Of a DNA stretch of 56,864 bases, positions 16,558 to 24,522 are shown piece after piece. Numbering within the stretch: position 1 is the stretch's first letter; each line of letters starts with the position of its first letter. The DNA lies in assembly GCA_017432325.1 (NCBI GenBank), contig JAFRJJ010000056.1:1-56864 (forward strand), given 5' to 3'. The notes beneath the pieces are model-generated. The model saw only the letters and a program-made list of their open reading frames with translations. It ran no database searches and was not told where the DNA came from. The translations under genes and the position numbers were made by a program. This stretch comes from Solobacterium sp. (GTDB lineage Bacteria; Bacillota_I; Bacilli_A; Erysipelotrichales; Erysipelotrichaceae).

Positions 16558-17723
16558 TGATTTCTGATTGTCTCTGCAACACCTGTGTAATGAATATATC
16601 TGCAGTTATGAAATGATTCATAATAATCACCACAGTACACCACCGTCATTTCTCCGGAATTCACTTCACTGCTGCAGAACATTTTCATATTTCTGGCAAA
16701 ATCCTTATTAGGAGTCATAGATGACTTTATCTCAAAAGGAAACAGCATCCCTTCCTTTTTCAGAATCAAATCTATTTCAATGCCCTTTTCTGTCCTTACA
16801 TAGTAAAGATTTGGTTCTCTGTTATCATTCAACCGTGTTTTCATTGCCTCAAGAACGACAATATTTTCAAATAAGTTTCCACTGAGCGGATCTCTGGATG
16901 CCTGACGAGCACTTTCGATTCCAAGAAGATATGCCGCCAGACCCGGTTCAGTAAAATATACTTTAGGTGATTTTACAATCCTTTTACTGATATTTGAAAA
17001 ATAAGGCTGCAGTCTGAACACAACAAAGGAGTCTTCCAATACAGAAAGCCATTCACTAAGCGTAGTTGATGATACTCCAACTTCTCCTGACATTCCTGAA
17101 AGGTTAACAACCTGCCCTGCTCTTCCGGCAAGCAATGTTAAAAATCTTAAAAATGCATTTAAATCTTTCACCGCAATCATCTGGCGTAAATCTTTTTCAA
17201 TATATGTATCCAGATAATCTCTGTAGTACACATATGGATCTCTTGCGTTTTCCAGATATAATTCCGGCATGAATCCTCGAATTATGTTTTCGTCTAAGTC
17301 TTCCAGTTTCCCGCTTTTCACTATTTCTTCAAGACTGAGCGGAAGTAATGTGTGAATGGTCGTTCTTCCTGCCAGTGACTGTGCCACTGCCTCACGCAGT
17401 CTCGGCTGATGACTGCCGGTCAGAATAAACCTTCCGTTCTTCCTTCTGTCCTCATCCACTTTAACCTGAATAGCCGAAAGAAGCTCTGGTACACGCTGCA
17501 CTTCATCAATGATCATAGGTTCGCTGTATCTCTTAAAGAAACCAATATAATCATTCTCAGCCAGTTCTCTTGTTGCTTTATCCTCAAGATTAACATAGGT
17601 ATAATCCGGAAAAAGCTCCCTTACCAGAGTGGTCTTACCAGCCTGACGCGGTCCTAAGACTGTGACGACAGGGACCTGCGATATGCTTTTTTCTATCTTA
17701 TCCGCGATTATTCTCTCAATCAT
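16554..17723 (-). CDS. AAA-type ATPase with DUF4143 domain
   Basis: 389 residues. Walker A is GPRQAGKTTL (about 25-34), Walker B is MIIDEVQRVP (about 70-79), and the sensor segment RFILTGSHQPRL and arginine region LAGRTTIHTLLPLS follow. The C-terminal DUF4143 part has the winged-helix-like GMSGEVGVSSTTLSEWLSVL and a nuclease-like fold end EKGIEIDLILKKEG...PFEIKSS, resembling a PD-(D/E)xK core. Members are widespread, often laterally moved, and have no agreed function. GAGGGGGC precedes the ATG. The promoter is embedded in a perfect 45-bp palindrome. Remnant frames on both flanks indicate insertion. Confidence 0.9.
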   Translation of the reverse strand: MIERIIADKIEKSISQVPVVTVLGPRQAGKTTLVRELFPDYTYVNLEDKATRELAENDYIGFFKRYSEPMIIDEVQRVPELLSAIQVKVDEDRRKNGRFILTGSHQPRLREAVAQSLAGRTTIHTLLPLSLEEIVKSGKLEDLDENIIRGFMPELYLENARDPYVYYRDYLDTYIEKDLRQMIAVKDLNAFLRFLTLLAGRAGQVVNLSGMSGEVGVSSTTLSEWLSVLEDSFVVFRLQPYFSNISKRIVKSPKVYFTEPGLAAYLLGIESARQASRDPLSGNLFENIVVLEAMKTRLNDNREPNLYYVRTEKGIEIDLILKKEGMLFPFEIKSSMTPNKDFARNMKMFCSSEVNSGEMTVVYCGDYYESFHNCRYIHYTGVAETIRNQ

Positions 17724-17745
17724 AAAAGCCCCCTCTTATTGATAT

Positions 17746-17774
17746 ATCATATGCTCATTGGGCGTAATATTCAA
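17746..17774 (-). promoter_or_regulatory. promoter of the DUF4143 ATPase gene
   Basis: -35 TTGAAT (17769-17774), 17-bp spacer, -10 TATGAT (17746-17751) on the minus strand, 23 nt before the start codon. The -35 and most of the spacer are made of the left arm of the palindrome at 17756-17800, so anything binding or extruding the palindrome would affect initiation. Confidence 0.65.
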
Positions 17775-17800
17775 GTTCAATTTGAATATTACGCCCAATG
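17756..17800. repeat. 45-bp perfect palindrome at the ATPase promoter
   Basis: Arms of 19 bp, CATTGGGCGTAATATTCAA (17756-17774) and its exact complement (17782-17800), around GTTCAAT. There is no T-run, so it is not a normal terminator. Candidate operator for autoregulation, or a mobility-related end. Confidence 0.8.
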
Positions 17801-17879
17801 GGCAGTCGTTCATATTGCTTTCCCTGATGTCAAAGACCTGTATAATCATGTCCCTACTGTAAGGATTTCACCGATTTAA

Positions 17880-17922
17880 ATGGACGTTTACTTACTGCGA
17901 AACGCAGAAAATAAACGTCCAT
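17880..17922. repeat. nested 43-bp dyad
   Basis: Outer arms ATGGACGTTTA (17880-17890) and TAAACGTCCAT (17912-17922), inner arms CTGCG/CGCAG around AAA, with a symmetric 4-nt internal bulge. No T-run on either side. It may mark the edge of the accessory segment. Confidence 0.7.
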
Positions 17923-17929
17923 AATCAGT

Positions 17930-18115
17930 TCAATATTCTATTGTCTGTAAGTCCTCGAGTTTTGTGCCTGCAGTGACGAGTTCTATTGTTATAGCCACCC
18001 GGACATACTTTTCGAGGCGTTTTCCGCGCTTCGACCAGTCAGTCTCGCCGAAGGTGAAATGCTCGTAAAAGTGCTTGAAATAAAGAATTTCTACGAGTTC
18101 AGCTTTTGTAGCAAC
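17930..18115 (-). pseudogene. 61-codon open frame overlapping the rlmD-like gene end
   Basis: In a different frame from the methyltransferase stop (18091), the minus strand reads VATKAELVEILYFKHFYEHF, then TFGETDWSKRGKRLEKYVRV and AITIELVTAGTKLEDLQTIE before TGA at 17930. The residue pattern is typical of a structured helical protein and has no rare-codon runs, but no start codon is available. Probably the C-terminal end of an unrelated gene joined here by recombination. Family not recognised. Confidence 0.4.
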
Positions 18116-19215
18116 ACTATAGTCTCGACGTGTTTTGTAAAAGGAAACATATCGCAGGGCACGATCTTCATCGGACGGTACCCTTTCTTCCTGAGTATAT
18201 CGATATCCCGTTTCTGTGTTTCCGGATTGCAGGAAATGTATACCAGTTTCTCTGCAGACAACGAATTGAGGAACTCCTCTGACATGCCTGCCCTGGGCGG
18301 ATCCATGATCACCACATCATATGTTTCATCAGTCTGAAGCAGATATTTCTTTTCATCTGCACAGTAAAACTCAGCATTCCTGATGCTGTTCAGCTTTGCG
18401 TTGTACTTCGCGTCCCTGATTGCCTCGGGAACGATCTCTATTCCGGTCACATGCTTTGCCCGCTTTGCCGCAAGCAGTGAGATCGTGCCGATCCCGCAGC
18501 AGGCATCCAGTACGCGGTCACCCGGTCCGATCGCAGCCAGATCCAGCGCTGTCCTGTACAGGATCTCCGTCTGCACGGGATTGACCTGATAGAAACTGCG
18601 AGAAGAAATGCGGAATTTCAGTCCGCTGATCTCATCCGTGATCGTTCCGTCTCCATATACGACCCTCTCCTCTTTTCCGAGGATCATGCTCGTATGACGG
18701 TTGTTCCGGTTGATGATCATTGTAACGATTTCAGGGTTCTCTTCAACCAGTCTCGATATAAACTTCCTTGATCCGGGCAGTGTCTGTGATCCGATGACGA
18801 TTACCGCCATTGCTTCACCGCTGTTCTCGGAAATACGGATATAGGCGTGTCTAAGCACACCTGTATGGGTGTTTTCGTTATAGACCTCAATATGCATATC
18901 GGTTGCGATGCGGCAGATACTGCTGATGATCCTGTTCGCTGTTTCATGCTGGATCATGCATTCCCTGACATAGATCAGATGGTGGCTGTTCTCTTCGTAG
19001 ATCCCTGCCACAATGCGCCCGTTTCTGTTTTTCGCAAACGTCGCATATACCTTGTGTCTGTAATGAGCGGGAGCTTTCATGCCGATCACAGGTTCAATGC
19101 GTTTTGTACCGAACAGTCTGCGCATTTCCTTCTGTTTCATCAGAAGCTGTTCTTCATACGGGATCTCCGAGTAATCACAGCCGCCGCATTTCTCATGATA
19201 CGGACAGACGCTCAT
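18091..19215 (-). CDS. 23S rRNA (uracil-C5) methyltransferase, RlmD/RumA family
   Basis: 374 residues. The N-terminus CPYHEKCGGC plus a later YVRECM cysteine is the Fe-S cluster set of RumA-type enzymes. The SAM domain has VLDACCGIGTISLLAA, the QVNPVQTEILY segment, DPPRAGM and the catalytic-loop YISCNPET. The TRAM domain seen in some relatives is absent. The protein stops at HVETIVLLQKLNS, whereas many Bacillota homologues carry about 60 further residues, and an unrelated out-of-frame tail follows. The start overlaps the upstream HAD gene by 4 nt, so the two are coupled. Acts on 23S rRNA in the cytoplasm; the exact uridine is not predictable here. Confidence 0.88.
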   Translation of the reverse strand: MSVCPYHEKCGGCDYSEIPYEEQLLMKQKEMRRLFGTKRIEPVIGMKAPAHYRHKVYATFAKNRNGRIVAGIYEENSHHLIYVRECMIQHETANRIISSICRIATDMHIEVYNENTHTGVLRHAYIRISENSGEAMAVIVIGSQTLPGSRKFISRLVEENPEIVTMIINRNNRHTSMILGKEERVVYGDGTITDEISGLKFRISSRSFYQVNPVQTEILYRTALDLAAIGPGDRVLDACCGIGTISLLAAKRAKHVTGIEIVPEAIRDAKYNAKLNSIRNAEFYCADEKKYLLQTDETYDVVIMDPPRAGMSEEFLNSLSAEKLVYISCNPETQKRDIDILRKKGYRPMKIVPCDMFPFTKHVETIVLLQKLNS

Positions 19216-19844
19216 AGTTCCACCTCATTCAGGCTCATAACAACATTGTCCCAGTTCTGACGAAGTACTTCCACAGATGAATGGCCGCCTGCTACCAGGA
19301 CGCAGTTCCGGATGCCCAGAGCTTTTGCCGTATCCAGATCATGCAGCGTATCACCGATATACAAGCAGTTATCGGGATGCACGTCCGCAAATTCCATCCA
19401 GCGTTTTGCCATGCCGATCTTGGATCCGGCAAGCAGGTTGTCGATCCCCAGGATCTCGTCAAAGTACTGCGCGATTCCGAGCTGCTTTGTCTGATAACGG
19501 AGCTTGTCCTGCTTTGTTGCGGAAAGGATGACGTTTTTATTTCCGCTGTCAACAGATCTTTGGATCAGCTCCAGGAATCCTTCCTTCAAAGGAGCATTCA
19601 GGAATCCCTTGTCGTAAAGATCATTGAATTCCACGGAAATATCATCATAGGTTTCGTGTTCAAACGTATAACCTAGCTTATAGTAATAATCGATCACCGG
19701 GAAACAGAACATCTCAAGATAGTCATCTACGGTATACCCGTATTTCATGCCGCGGTCCTTCAGCATTTTGTTCTCTATATCCAGGCACAGACCAACATCA
19801 TCGATGATCGTGCCGTTAAAATCCCATATCACTGTCTTTTTCAT
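19212..19844 (-). CDS. HAD family hydrolase (phosphoglycolate phosphatase-like)
   Basis: 210 residues. Motif I is WDFNGTIIDD with nucleophile Asp8; the usual second Asp is replaced by Asn, a variant seen in several HAD subgroups, where acid/base function may be altered. Motif II is ILSATKQ, the motif III Lys lies in LLAGSKIGMA, and motif IV is LYIGDTLHDLDTAKALG. The helical cap between motifs I and II is of the C1 type. It is likely to dephosphorylate a small metabolite. Coupled to the rRNA methyltransferase gene and 60 nt downstream of the NAD operon, after a weak terminator. Confidence 0.85.
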   Translation of the reverse strand: MKKTVIWDFNGTIIDDVGLCLDIENKMLKDRGMKYGYTVDDYLEMFCFPVIDYYYKLGYTFEHETYDDISVEFNDLYDKGFLNAPLKEGFLELIQRSVDSGNKNVILSATKQDKLRYQTKQLGIAQYFDEILGIDNLLAGSKIGMAKRWMEFADVHPDNCLYIGDTLHDLDTAKALGIRNCVLVAGGHSSVEVLRQNWDNVVMSLNEVEL

Positions 19845-19875
19845 GTCTTTGATTATAGCAATACCTCACCCCATT

Positions 19876-19906
19876 GCGAAAGAAAAGCTGTGTATTTCAA
19901 CAGCTT
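19876..19906 (-). terminator. weak terminator after nadE
   Basis: 7-bp arms AAGCTGT (19885-19891) and ACAGCTT (19900-19906) overlapping the nadE stop codon, then TTCTTTC on the minus strand. Read-through to the HAD and rRNA methyltransferase genes is likely. Confidence 0.5.
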
Positions 19907-21857
19907 ATTCTTCGATATCACTCAGCCAGAGATTGACCGACGCGTCTGAAGGCATGCGCCAGTCACCGCGCGGCGACAGTGTGACGGAACCGACCTTGGG
20001 ACCGTCCGGCAGGCAGCTCCGTTTGAACTGCTGGGTAAAGAACCTGCGGAAGAATCTCTGCGCAGCCTGTTTTACATCTTCATAGGACAGTTCAGGATAT
20101 GCCCTGAGTGCCAGTGCCATGCTGCGGGAAGGTTCATAACCGTATCTCAGCGTATAGAACAGGAAGAAATCATTCAGGTCGTACTTGCCGATCTTTTCTT
20201 CCGTCTTCTGCGCGATCTGACCGTCCGCGCTGGGAGTCAGTTCCGGTGTGATCGGTGTATCGCAGATCGCGTGCAGGACCTGCTTCAGTTCATCATTTCC
20301 GCATGTGTCCGCATAACTTCTGCAGATATACTGCACGAGTGTTTTGGGTACCGATGCATTGACAGCGTACATGGACATATGGTCACCGTTGTATGTGCAC
20401 CATCCCAGTGCCAGTTCTGACAAGTCACCTGTACCGACAACCAGACCGTTTTTCATGTTCGCCGCATCCATCAGGATATAGGTCCGCATGCGTGCCTGGG
20501 CATTTTCATACGCGGTATCCCCTTCACCCTGGTATTCCAGACTGTGCCCGATATCCTCCAGATGTGATTTGACTCCTTTGGCAATGGGAACTTCATAGAT
20601 CTCATCCGCCAGGATGCGCATCAGCTGATTGGCATTATTGTATGTCTGTCCGGAAGTATTTCCCTCATTAGGCATCGTATAAGCCAGGATGCGGATCTCC
20701 GGTACCAGTTTCTTTGCCTCATGGCAAACGATCAGTGCCAGTGTGCTGTCCAGTCCGCCGGAAATGCCGATCACAAGATTATTGATATGCGTTGCCCTGA
20801 CTCTTGTAGCAAGTCCGTTTGCCTGGATGCGCAGGATCTTGCGGCAGCGCTGTCCGCGCTCTGCGTCATCTGCCGGTACAAAGGGATTTCTGGCAACCGG
20901 ATAGTCTGCCCGTTTCAGGAGTTCGGCCATTTCACGGGTACTTGGTTCTGCCTGTCCTTCAAGCGGTTTGACATCCAGTTCCACCCTGCGGAACCAGCTG
21001 TCATCATTGTTGTCGAATGTATTCTGATGTCTTCTGTCATGCAGGATACGCGACAGATCGATCACTGCCTTCTCAATATATGGACGCTCCGGGAATACAT
21101 TCTGCTTCAGGAGGCTGCCGTTGAGAGCGATCAGTGTATGACCGGAGAATACGAGGTCAGTACTGCTTTCATCCATACCGCTTGACGCATACACGTATGC
21201 GCAGTAGCAGGCACCTGACTGCTGTACGACCAGGTTTGTCCGGTATTCCTGCTTGCCGATCAGTTCATCGGAAGCAGAAGGATTGACGATGATATTTGCC
21301 CCTGCCAGTGCCAGATGGGTGCTCGGCTTATCGGGAACCCAGAGATCTTCACAGATCTCAACGCCGATAACAGCGTTACTGGATAGATCTTCCCCGATAA
21401 TATCGATTCCGATCGGTATTTCCTGCCCCTGAAGCACGATCGTCCTGCCGATCAGCTGCTTACCGGAAGCGAACCAGCGCTCCTCATAGAATTCCGAATA
21501 GTTCGGGATGAATTCCTTCGGAACAAGCGCGCAGACCTCACCATGGCTCAGCATTGCGGCACAGTTATACAGATTGTTCTCAAAGCGGATGGGTACGCCG
21601 ATCACCGCTGTCAGACCTTCGATCTGCTCTGTTTCCCGGGCGATCTCAAACATTGCCTTCTCTGCCTGTTCCAGCAGCAGATCGCTGCCGAACAGGTCCG
21701 CGCATGTATATCCTGTAACGCACAGTTCCGGGAAAACAACGATCCCGCAGTCACTGCATTCATGCAGGATCTGCTTGATCTGTTCTGTATTGTATTTCAC
21801 ATCAGCCACCCTCATGGAAGGTACGGCAGCTGCTGCATAGATCATCTGGTTTTTCAT
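19905..21857 (-). CDS. nadE: glutamine-dependent NAD+ synthetase
   Basis: 650 residues. The N-terminal nitrilase-type glutaminase carries the Glu-Lys-Cys triad (Glu in VFPELCVTGYTC, Lys in PKEFIPNYSEF, Cys in GVEICEDLWVP). The C-terminal synthetase has the PP-loop ISGGLDSTLAL, GTGDLSELALGWCTYNGDH and PSADGQ segments. It converts nicotinic acid adenine dinucleotide to NAD+ using ammonia from glutamine. Last gene of the NAD salvage operon, 3 nt after nadD. The length matches the long two-domain form. Confidence 0.96.
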   Translation of the reverse strand: MKNQMIYAAAAVPSMRVADVKYNTEQIKQILHECSDCGIVVFPELCVTGYTCADLFGSDLLLEQAEKAMFEIARETEQIEGLTAVIGVPIRFENNLYNCAAMLSHGEVCALVPKEFIPNYSEFYEERWFASGKQLIGRTIVLQGQEIPIGIDIIGEDLSSNAVIGVEICEDLWVPDKPSTHLALAGANIIVNPSASDELIGKQEYRTNLVVQQSGACYCAYVYASSGMDESSTDLVFSGHTLIALNGSLLKQNVFPERPYIEKAVIDLSRILHDRRHQNTFDNNDDSWFRRVELDVKPLEGQAEPSTREMAELLKRADYPVARNPFVPADDAERGQRCRKILRIQANGLATRVRATHINNLVIGISGGLDSTLALIVCHEAKKLVPEIRILAYTMPNEGNTSGQTYNNANQLMRILADEIYEVPIAKGVKSHLEDIGHSLEYQGEGDTAYENAQARMRTYILMDAANMKNGLVVGTGDLSELALGWCTYNGDHMSMYAVNASVPKTLVQYICRSYADTCGNDELKQVLHAICDTPITPELTPSADGQIAQKTEEKIGKYDLNDFFLFYTLRYGYEPSRSMALALRAYPELSYEDVKQAAQRFFRRFFTQQFKRSCLPDGPKVGSVTLSPRGDWRMPSDASVNLWLSDIEE

Positions 21858-21860
21858 AGT

Positions 21861-22478
21861 TTATTTCCTCAAATATTCATGGAGATCCGCCAGTTCCTCC
21901 GGTACCATCTCCATGATGCGGTCTGATGCTTCAAGCATCAACCGGATCTGCTGTCTCACTTTTGTGCTGGAAATATCACGGTATGCGTCTTCTGTCTTCA
22001 CAACTGTCAGATATTCCTTCAGGGAAGACAGGTACGGATCCGAATCAATGATCTGCTCCGCGTCATCGTCATCCCTGGACATGACTGCGATACCGAACTC
22101 CCGGCATAATTCCGGGATATACTTCCAGCCTGTTTCCAGTTCCTGAAGCTTATCCGATCCGAAGAGCAGCTTCACTTCATATCCCCTGTCCCTCAGCATG
22201 CACAGCGTTTCGTAGGTACGGGGCTGACGTTCCGCGTTCAGCTCATAATCACATACTTCCATCCATTCACGGTTCTCTGAGATCTTCTCCAGCATGGCGA
22301 GCCTGGTTTCGTTGTCAAAGGCAAAATCCTTTCCCTGCTCATTTCTGATGTATGTCTGCTTGCTCGGGACAAAGATCACTTTGTCGTATCCGAGCTTTCT
22401 TCTGACTTCATCAGCCAGTTCGATATGTGCCTTCGTCGGGGGATTGAAGGCTCCCCCGCAGACCAGTGCCCGTATCAG
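21861..22478 (-). CDS. nadD: nicotinate-nucleotide adenylyltransferase with apparent CTG start
   Basis: 205 residues if translation begins at CTG 22478. The first in-frame ATG (22379) would remove the essential nucleotide-binding motif GGAFNPPTKAH (residues 8-18, with the H-x-x-H-like His18), so it cannot be the start of an active enzyme. GGAGG lies 6 nt before the CTG, and CTGA overlaps the stop of pncB in the same way ATGA overlaps do elsewhere here. C-terminal ISSTKVRQQI binds the adenylate. It makes NaAD from NaMN and ATP. Alternative starts (ATA, ATC) are less likely. Confidence 0.9.
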   Translation of the reverse strand: MIRALVCGGAFNPPTKAHIELADEVRRKLGYDKVIFVPSKQTYIRNEQGKDFAFDNETRLAMLEKISENREWMEVCDYELNAERQPRTYETLCMLRDRGYEVKLLFGSDKLQELETGWKYIPELCREFGIAVMSRDDDDAEQIIDSDPYLSSLKEYLTVVKTEDAYRDISSTKVRQQIRLMLEASDRIMEMVPEELADLHEYLRK

Positions 22479-23989
22479 ATCTTACCTCCGTGAAGTGATT
22501 CATACATATCGTCACGGCATTTCTTGACTCTGAGTGTCAGGTCAACATAGTGGACATGCGGCATCTCGGGACGCAGTTCACTCTCCCAGACACGGTGTTC
22601 CAGCTGATCCTTGATATATGCTTTCTTTGTTTTGATATCCGGAAGCTCGATTGCCAGTTCGCCGCCGATGATATGCGGGACGAGCAGCTTCTCGACACTG
22701 ACCGGAACGATCGTACGGAACGGTCTGTAATCATCCGGATTGAGGCTGTATACTTCGACCGGTTTTCCTGCTTCAACGACTTCGTCGTCCATGGAAATGA
22801 TGTCGCACTGACCTTTCCCTTCCTCATCAAATACACGCCATGCCATGAGCTTGCCCGGAATGATCGCTTTGGAAGCAGAATCGGAGCACTTCATCTTCGG
22901 ACTGTATGTTCCGTCTGCGTTCTTCACTGCGACAAGTTTGTAGACACCGCCGAATACGGGATCCGTTGCAGAAGTGATCAGTTTTTCACCGACACCGTAT
23001 GAATCGAATTTCGCGCCTTCATACAGTTCCATATTGGCCATTTTCTTTTCATCCAGGGAATTGGAAGCCACGAGTTTGACATATGTCTTGCCTGCCGCAT
23101 CCAGTGCCTTGCGCAGTCTCTTGTAGCCTCTTGCAAGGTCGCCTGAATCGATCCTGGCGCTCTTGACGCGCTTGCCCGGATCATCCGGATATTTTGCGAT
23201 GAGTTCATCATCCAGCTTGATCAGGTTCGGAAGACCGGATTCAAGGATGTTGTATGTATCCAGCAGCAGTGAAACACTGTCGGGATATGTTTCCGCATAT
23301 GCGCGGAACGCTTCCAGTTCGGTCGGGAAGAATTCGATGAAGGAGTGTGCGATCGTACCGACTGCCTTGACATCCTCACCGTAACGCATTTCCGCCAGAC
23401 AGTTCGCCGTACCGATGCATCCGCCGAGAATTGCTGCATAAGCGCCGTCATTGCCTGCGGAAGCACCCTGTGCGCGTCTTGTACCGAATTCCATGACATT
23501 TCTCGGCTTATGGATATTCAGACCAGAGATCTTGGTCGCCTTGGTAGCGATCAGTGAATGGAAGTTCATCGTCTGCAGCAGGTATGTTTCGATCAGGATC
23601 GCGCCGACCATGTCGCATTCAACACGGACCATCGGTACCTGCGGATAGCATACCGTTCCTTCCTTCAGGGCATAGATATCGCCCTTCCAGCGGTAAGTCC
23701 TGAGATAGTCGCAGAATTCCGGGCTCATTCCCTTTGTACGCAGCCAGATCAGATCCTGTTCATTGAAATGATAGTTCAGCAGGAACTTCACCAGCTTATG
23801 CTGGCCGCAGCTGATCGCGTAGCCCTGATCATCCGGGTTTTCCCTGTAGAACATGTCGAATACCATGACGGTATCCTTGTATCCGTGCAGGAACAGGCAG
23901 TTTGCCATTGTGAATTCATAGAAATCGACGATCATTGCCGGATTGTCATAATCTTCATCCGGAATGTAAACTTCAGCATTAATACTCAT
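22475..23989 (-). CDS. pncB: nicotinate phosphoribosyltransferase
   Basis: 504 residues. Type II phosphoribosyltransferase fold with MIVDFYEFTMANCLF at the start, the conserved RNVMEFGTRRAQG and GGCIGTANCLAE segments, and the phosphorylatable His in GTIAHSFIEFF. The phosphate loop follows in SARIDSGDLARGYK and GVGEKLIT. It forms nicotinate mononucleotide from nicotinate and PRPP with ATP. It follows pncA by 15 nt and overlaps nadD. Length and motifs match the Gram-positive 480-500 residue form. Confidence 0.95.
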   Translation of the reverse strand: MSINAEVYIPDEDYDNPAMIVDFYEFTMANCLFLHGYKDTVMVFDMFYRENPDDQGYAISCGQHKLVKFLLNYHFNEQDLIWLRTKGMSPEFCDYLRTYRWKGDIYALKEGTVCYPQVPMVRVECDMVGAILIETYLLQTMNFHSLIATKATKISGLNIHKPRNVMEFGTRRAQGASAGNDGAYAAILGGCIGTANCLAEMRYGEDVKAVGTIAHSFIEFFPTELEAFRAYAETYPDSVSLLLDTYNILESGLPNLIKLDDELIAKYPDDPGKRVKSARIDSGDLARGYKRLRKALDAAGKTYVKLVASNSLDEKKMANMELYEGAKFDSYGVGEKLITSATDPVFGGVYKLVAVKNADGTYSPKMKCSDSASKAIIPGKLMAWRVFDEEGKGQCDIISMDDEVVEAGKPVEVYSLNPDDYRPFRTIVPVSVEKLLVPHIIGGELAIELPDIKTKKAYIKDQLEHRVWESELRPEMPHVHYVDLTLRVKKCRDDMYESLHGGKI

Positions 23990-24003
23990 AATCTCCCCCT
24001 AAT

Positions 24004-24522
24004 TTAAAGTATTTCGATCTGGCAGGACTTCATGACTGCCAGTGCATGATCATGGTTCTCAGGTGTTGTACCCGCACAGGCCGCAGCCACGACACGGATC
24101 GGTGTTTCATGAAGACCGGCCCTTACCAGCATTGCGTTGGATACTACACAGATATCCGTGCACAGGCCGATCAGTGTAATGGATTCAGGCTGTTCTTTCA
24201 TCAGCATATCCAGCAGTTCCACACTGCCGAATGTCGGCTTTTCAATACGCAGGCCATTGCGTTCTGTGACTGCCTGTTCAACCTGCTCTTCCAGCAGCCA
24301 TCCTTCCGTTCCTTTCACACAGTGAACGACCGGCAGATGCTTTCCTTCAAATGTGTCAAGATAGTCTTCACCATGTGTGTCAAATGTTGCGATAACAGTG
24401 TCGTAATACGGATCTTCGATCTCTTTGACCGCTGCGGGAATGATCTCAACAGCCTCTTTTGTGCCAAGAGCCATGGATACGAAATCATTCTGCAGGTCAA
24501 CTGCGATCAGTACATGTTTCAT
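24004..24522 (-). CDS. pncA: nicotinamidase (isochorismatase-like cysteine hydrolase)
   Basis: 172 residues. Catalytic Asp9 in AVDLQNDF, metal ligands in ATFDTHGED and PVVHC, Lys in RIEKPTFGS and nucleophile Cys in GLCTDICVVSNAM. It deamidates nicotinamide to nicotinate, feeding pncB. The start overlaps nrtR by 4 nt (ATGA). At 172 residues it is short but within the range of cysteine-hydrolase nicotinamidases. Confidence 0.92.
   Translation of the reverse strand: MKHVLIAVDLQNDFVSMALGTKEAVEIIPAAVKEIEDPYYDTVIATFDTHGEDYLDTFEGKHLPVVHCVKGTEGWLLEEQVEQAVTERNGLRIEKPTFGSVELLDMLMKEQPESITLIGLCTDICVVSNAMLVRAGLHETPIRVVAAACAGTTPENHDHALAVMKSCQIEIL

Noticed and set aside
17740..17860. 37-codon frame running through the 45-bp palindrome
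   Set aside because: Its translation is simply the palindrome repeated in sense and antisense; the promoter reading explains the sequence better.
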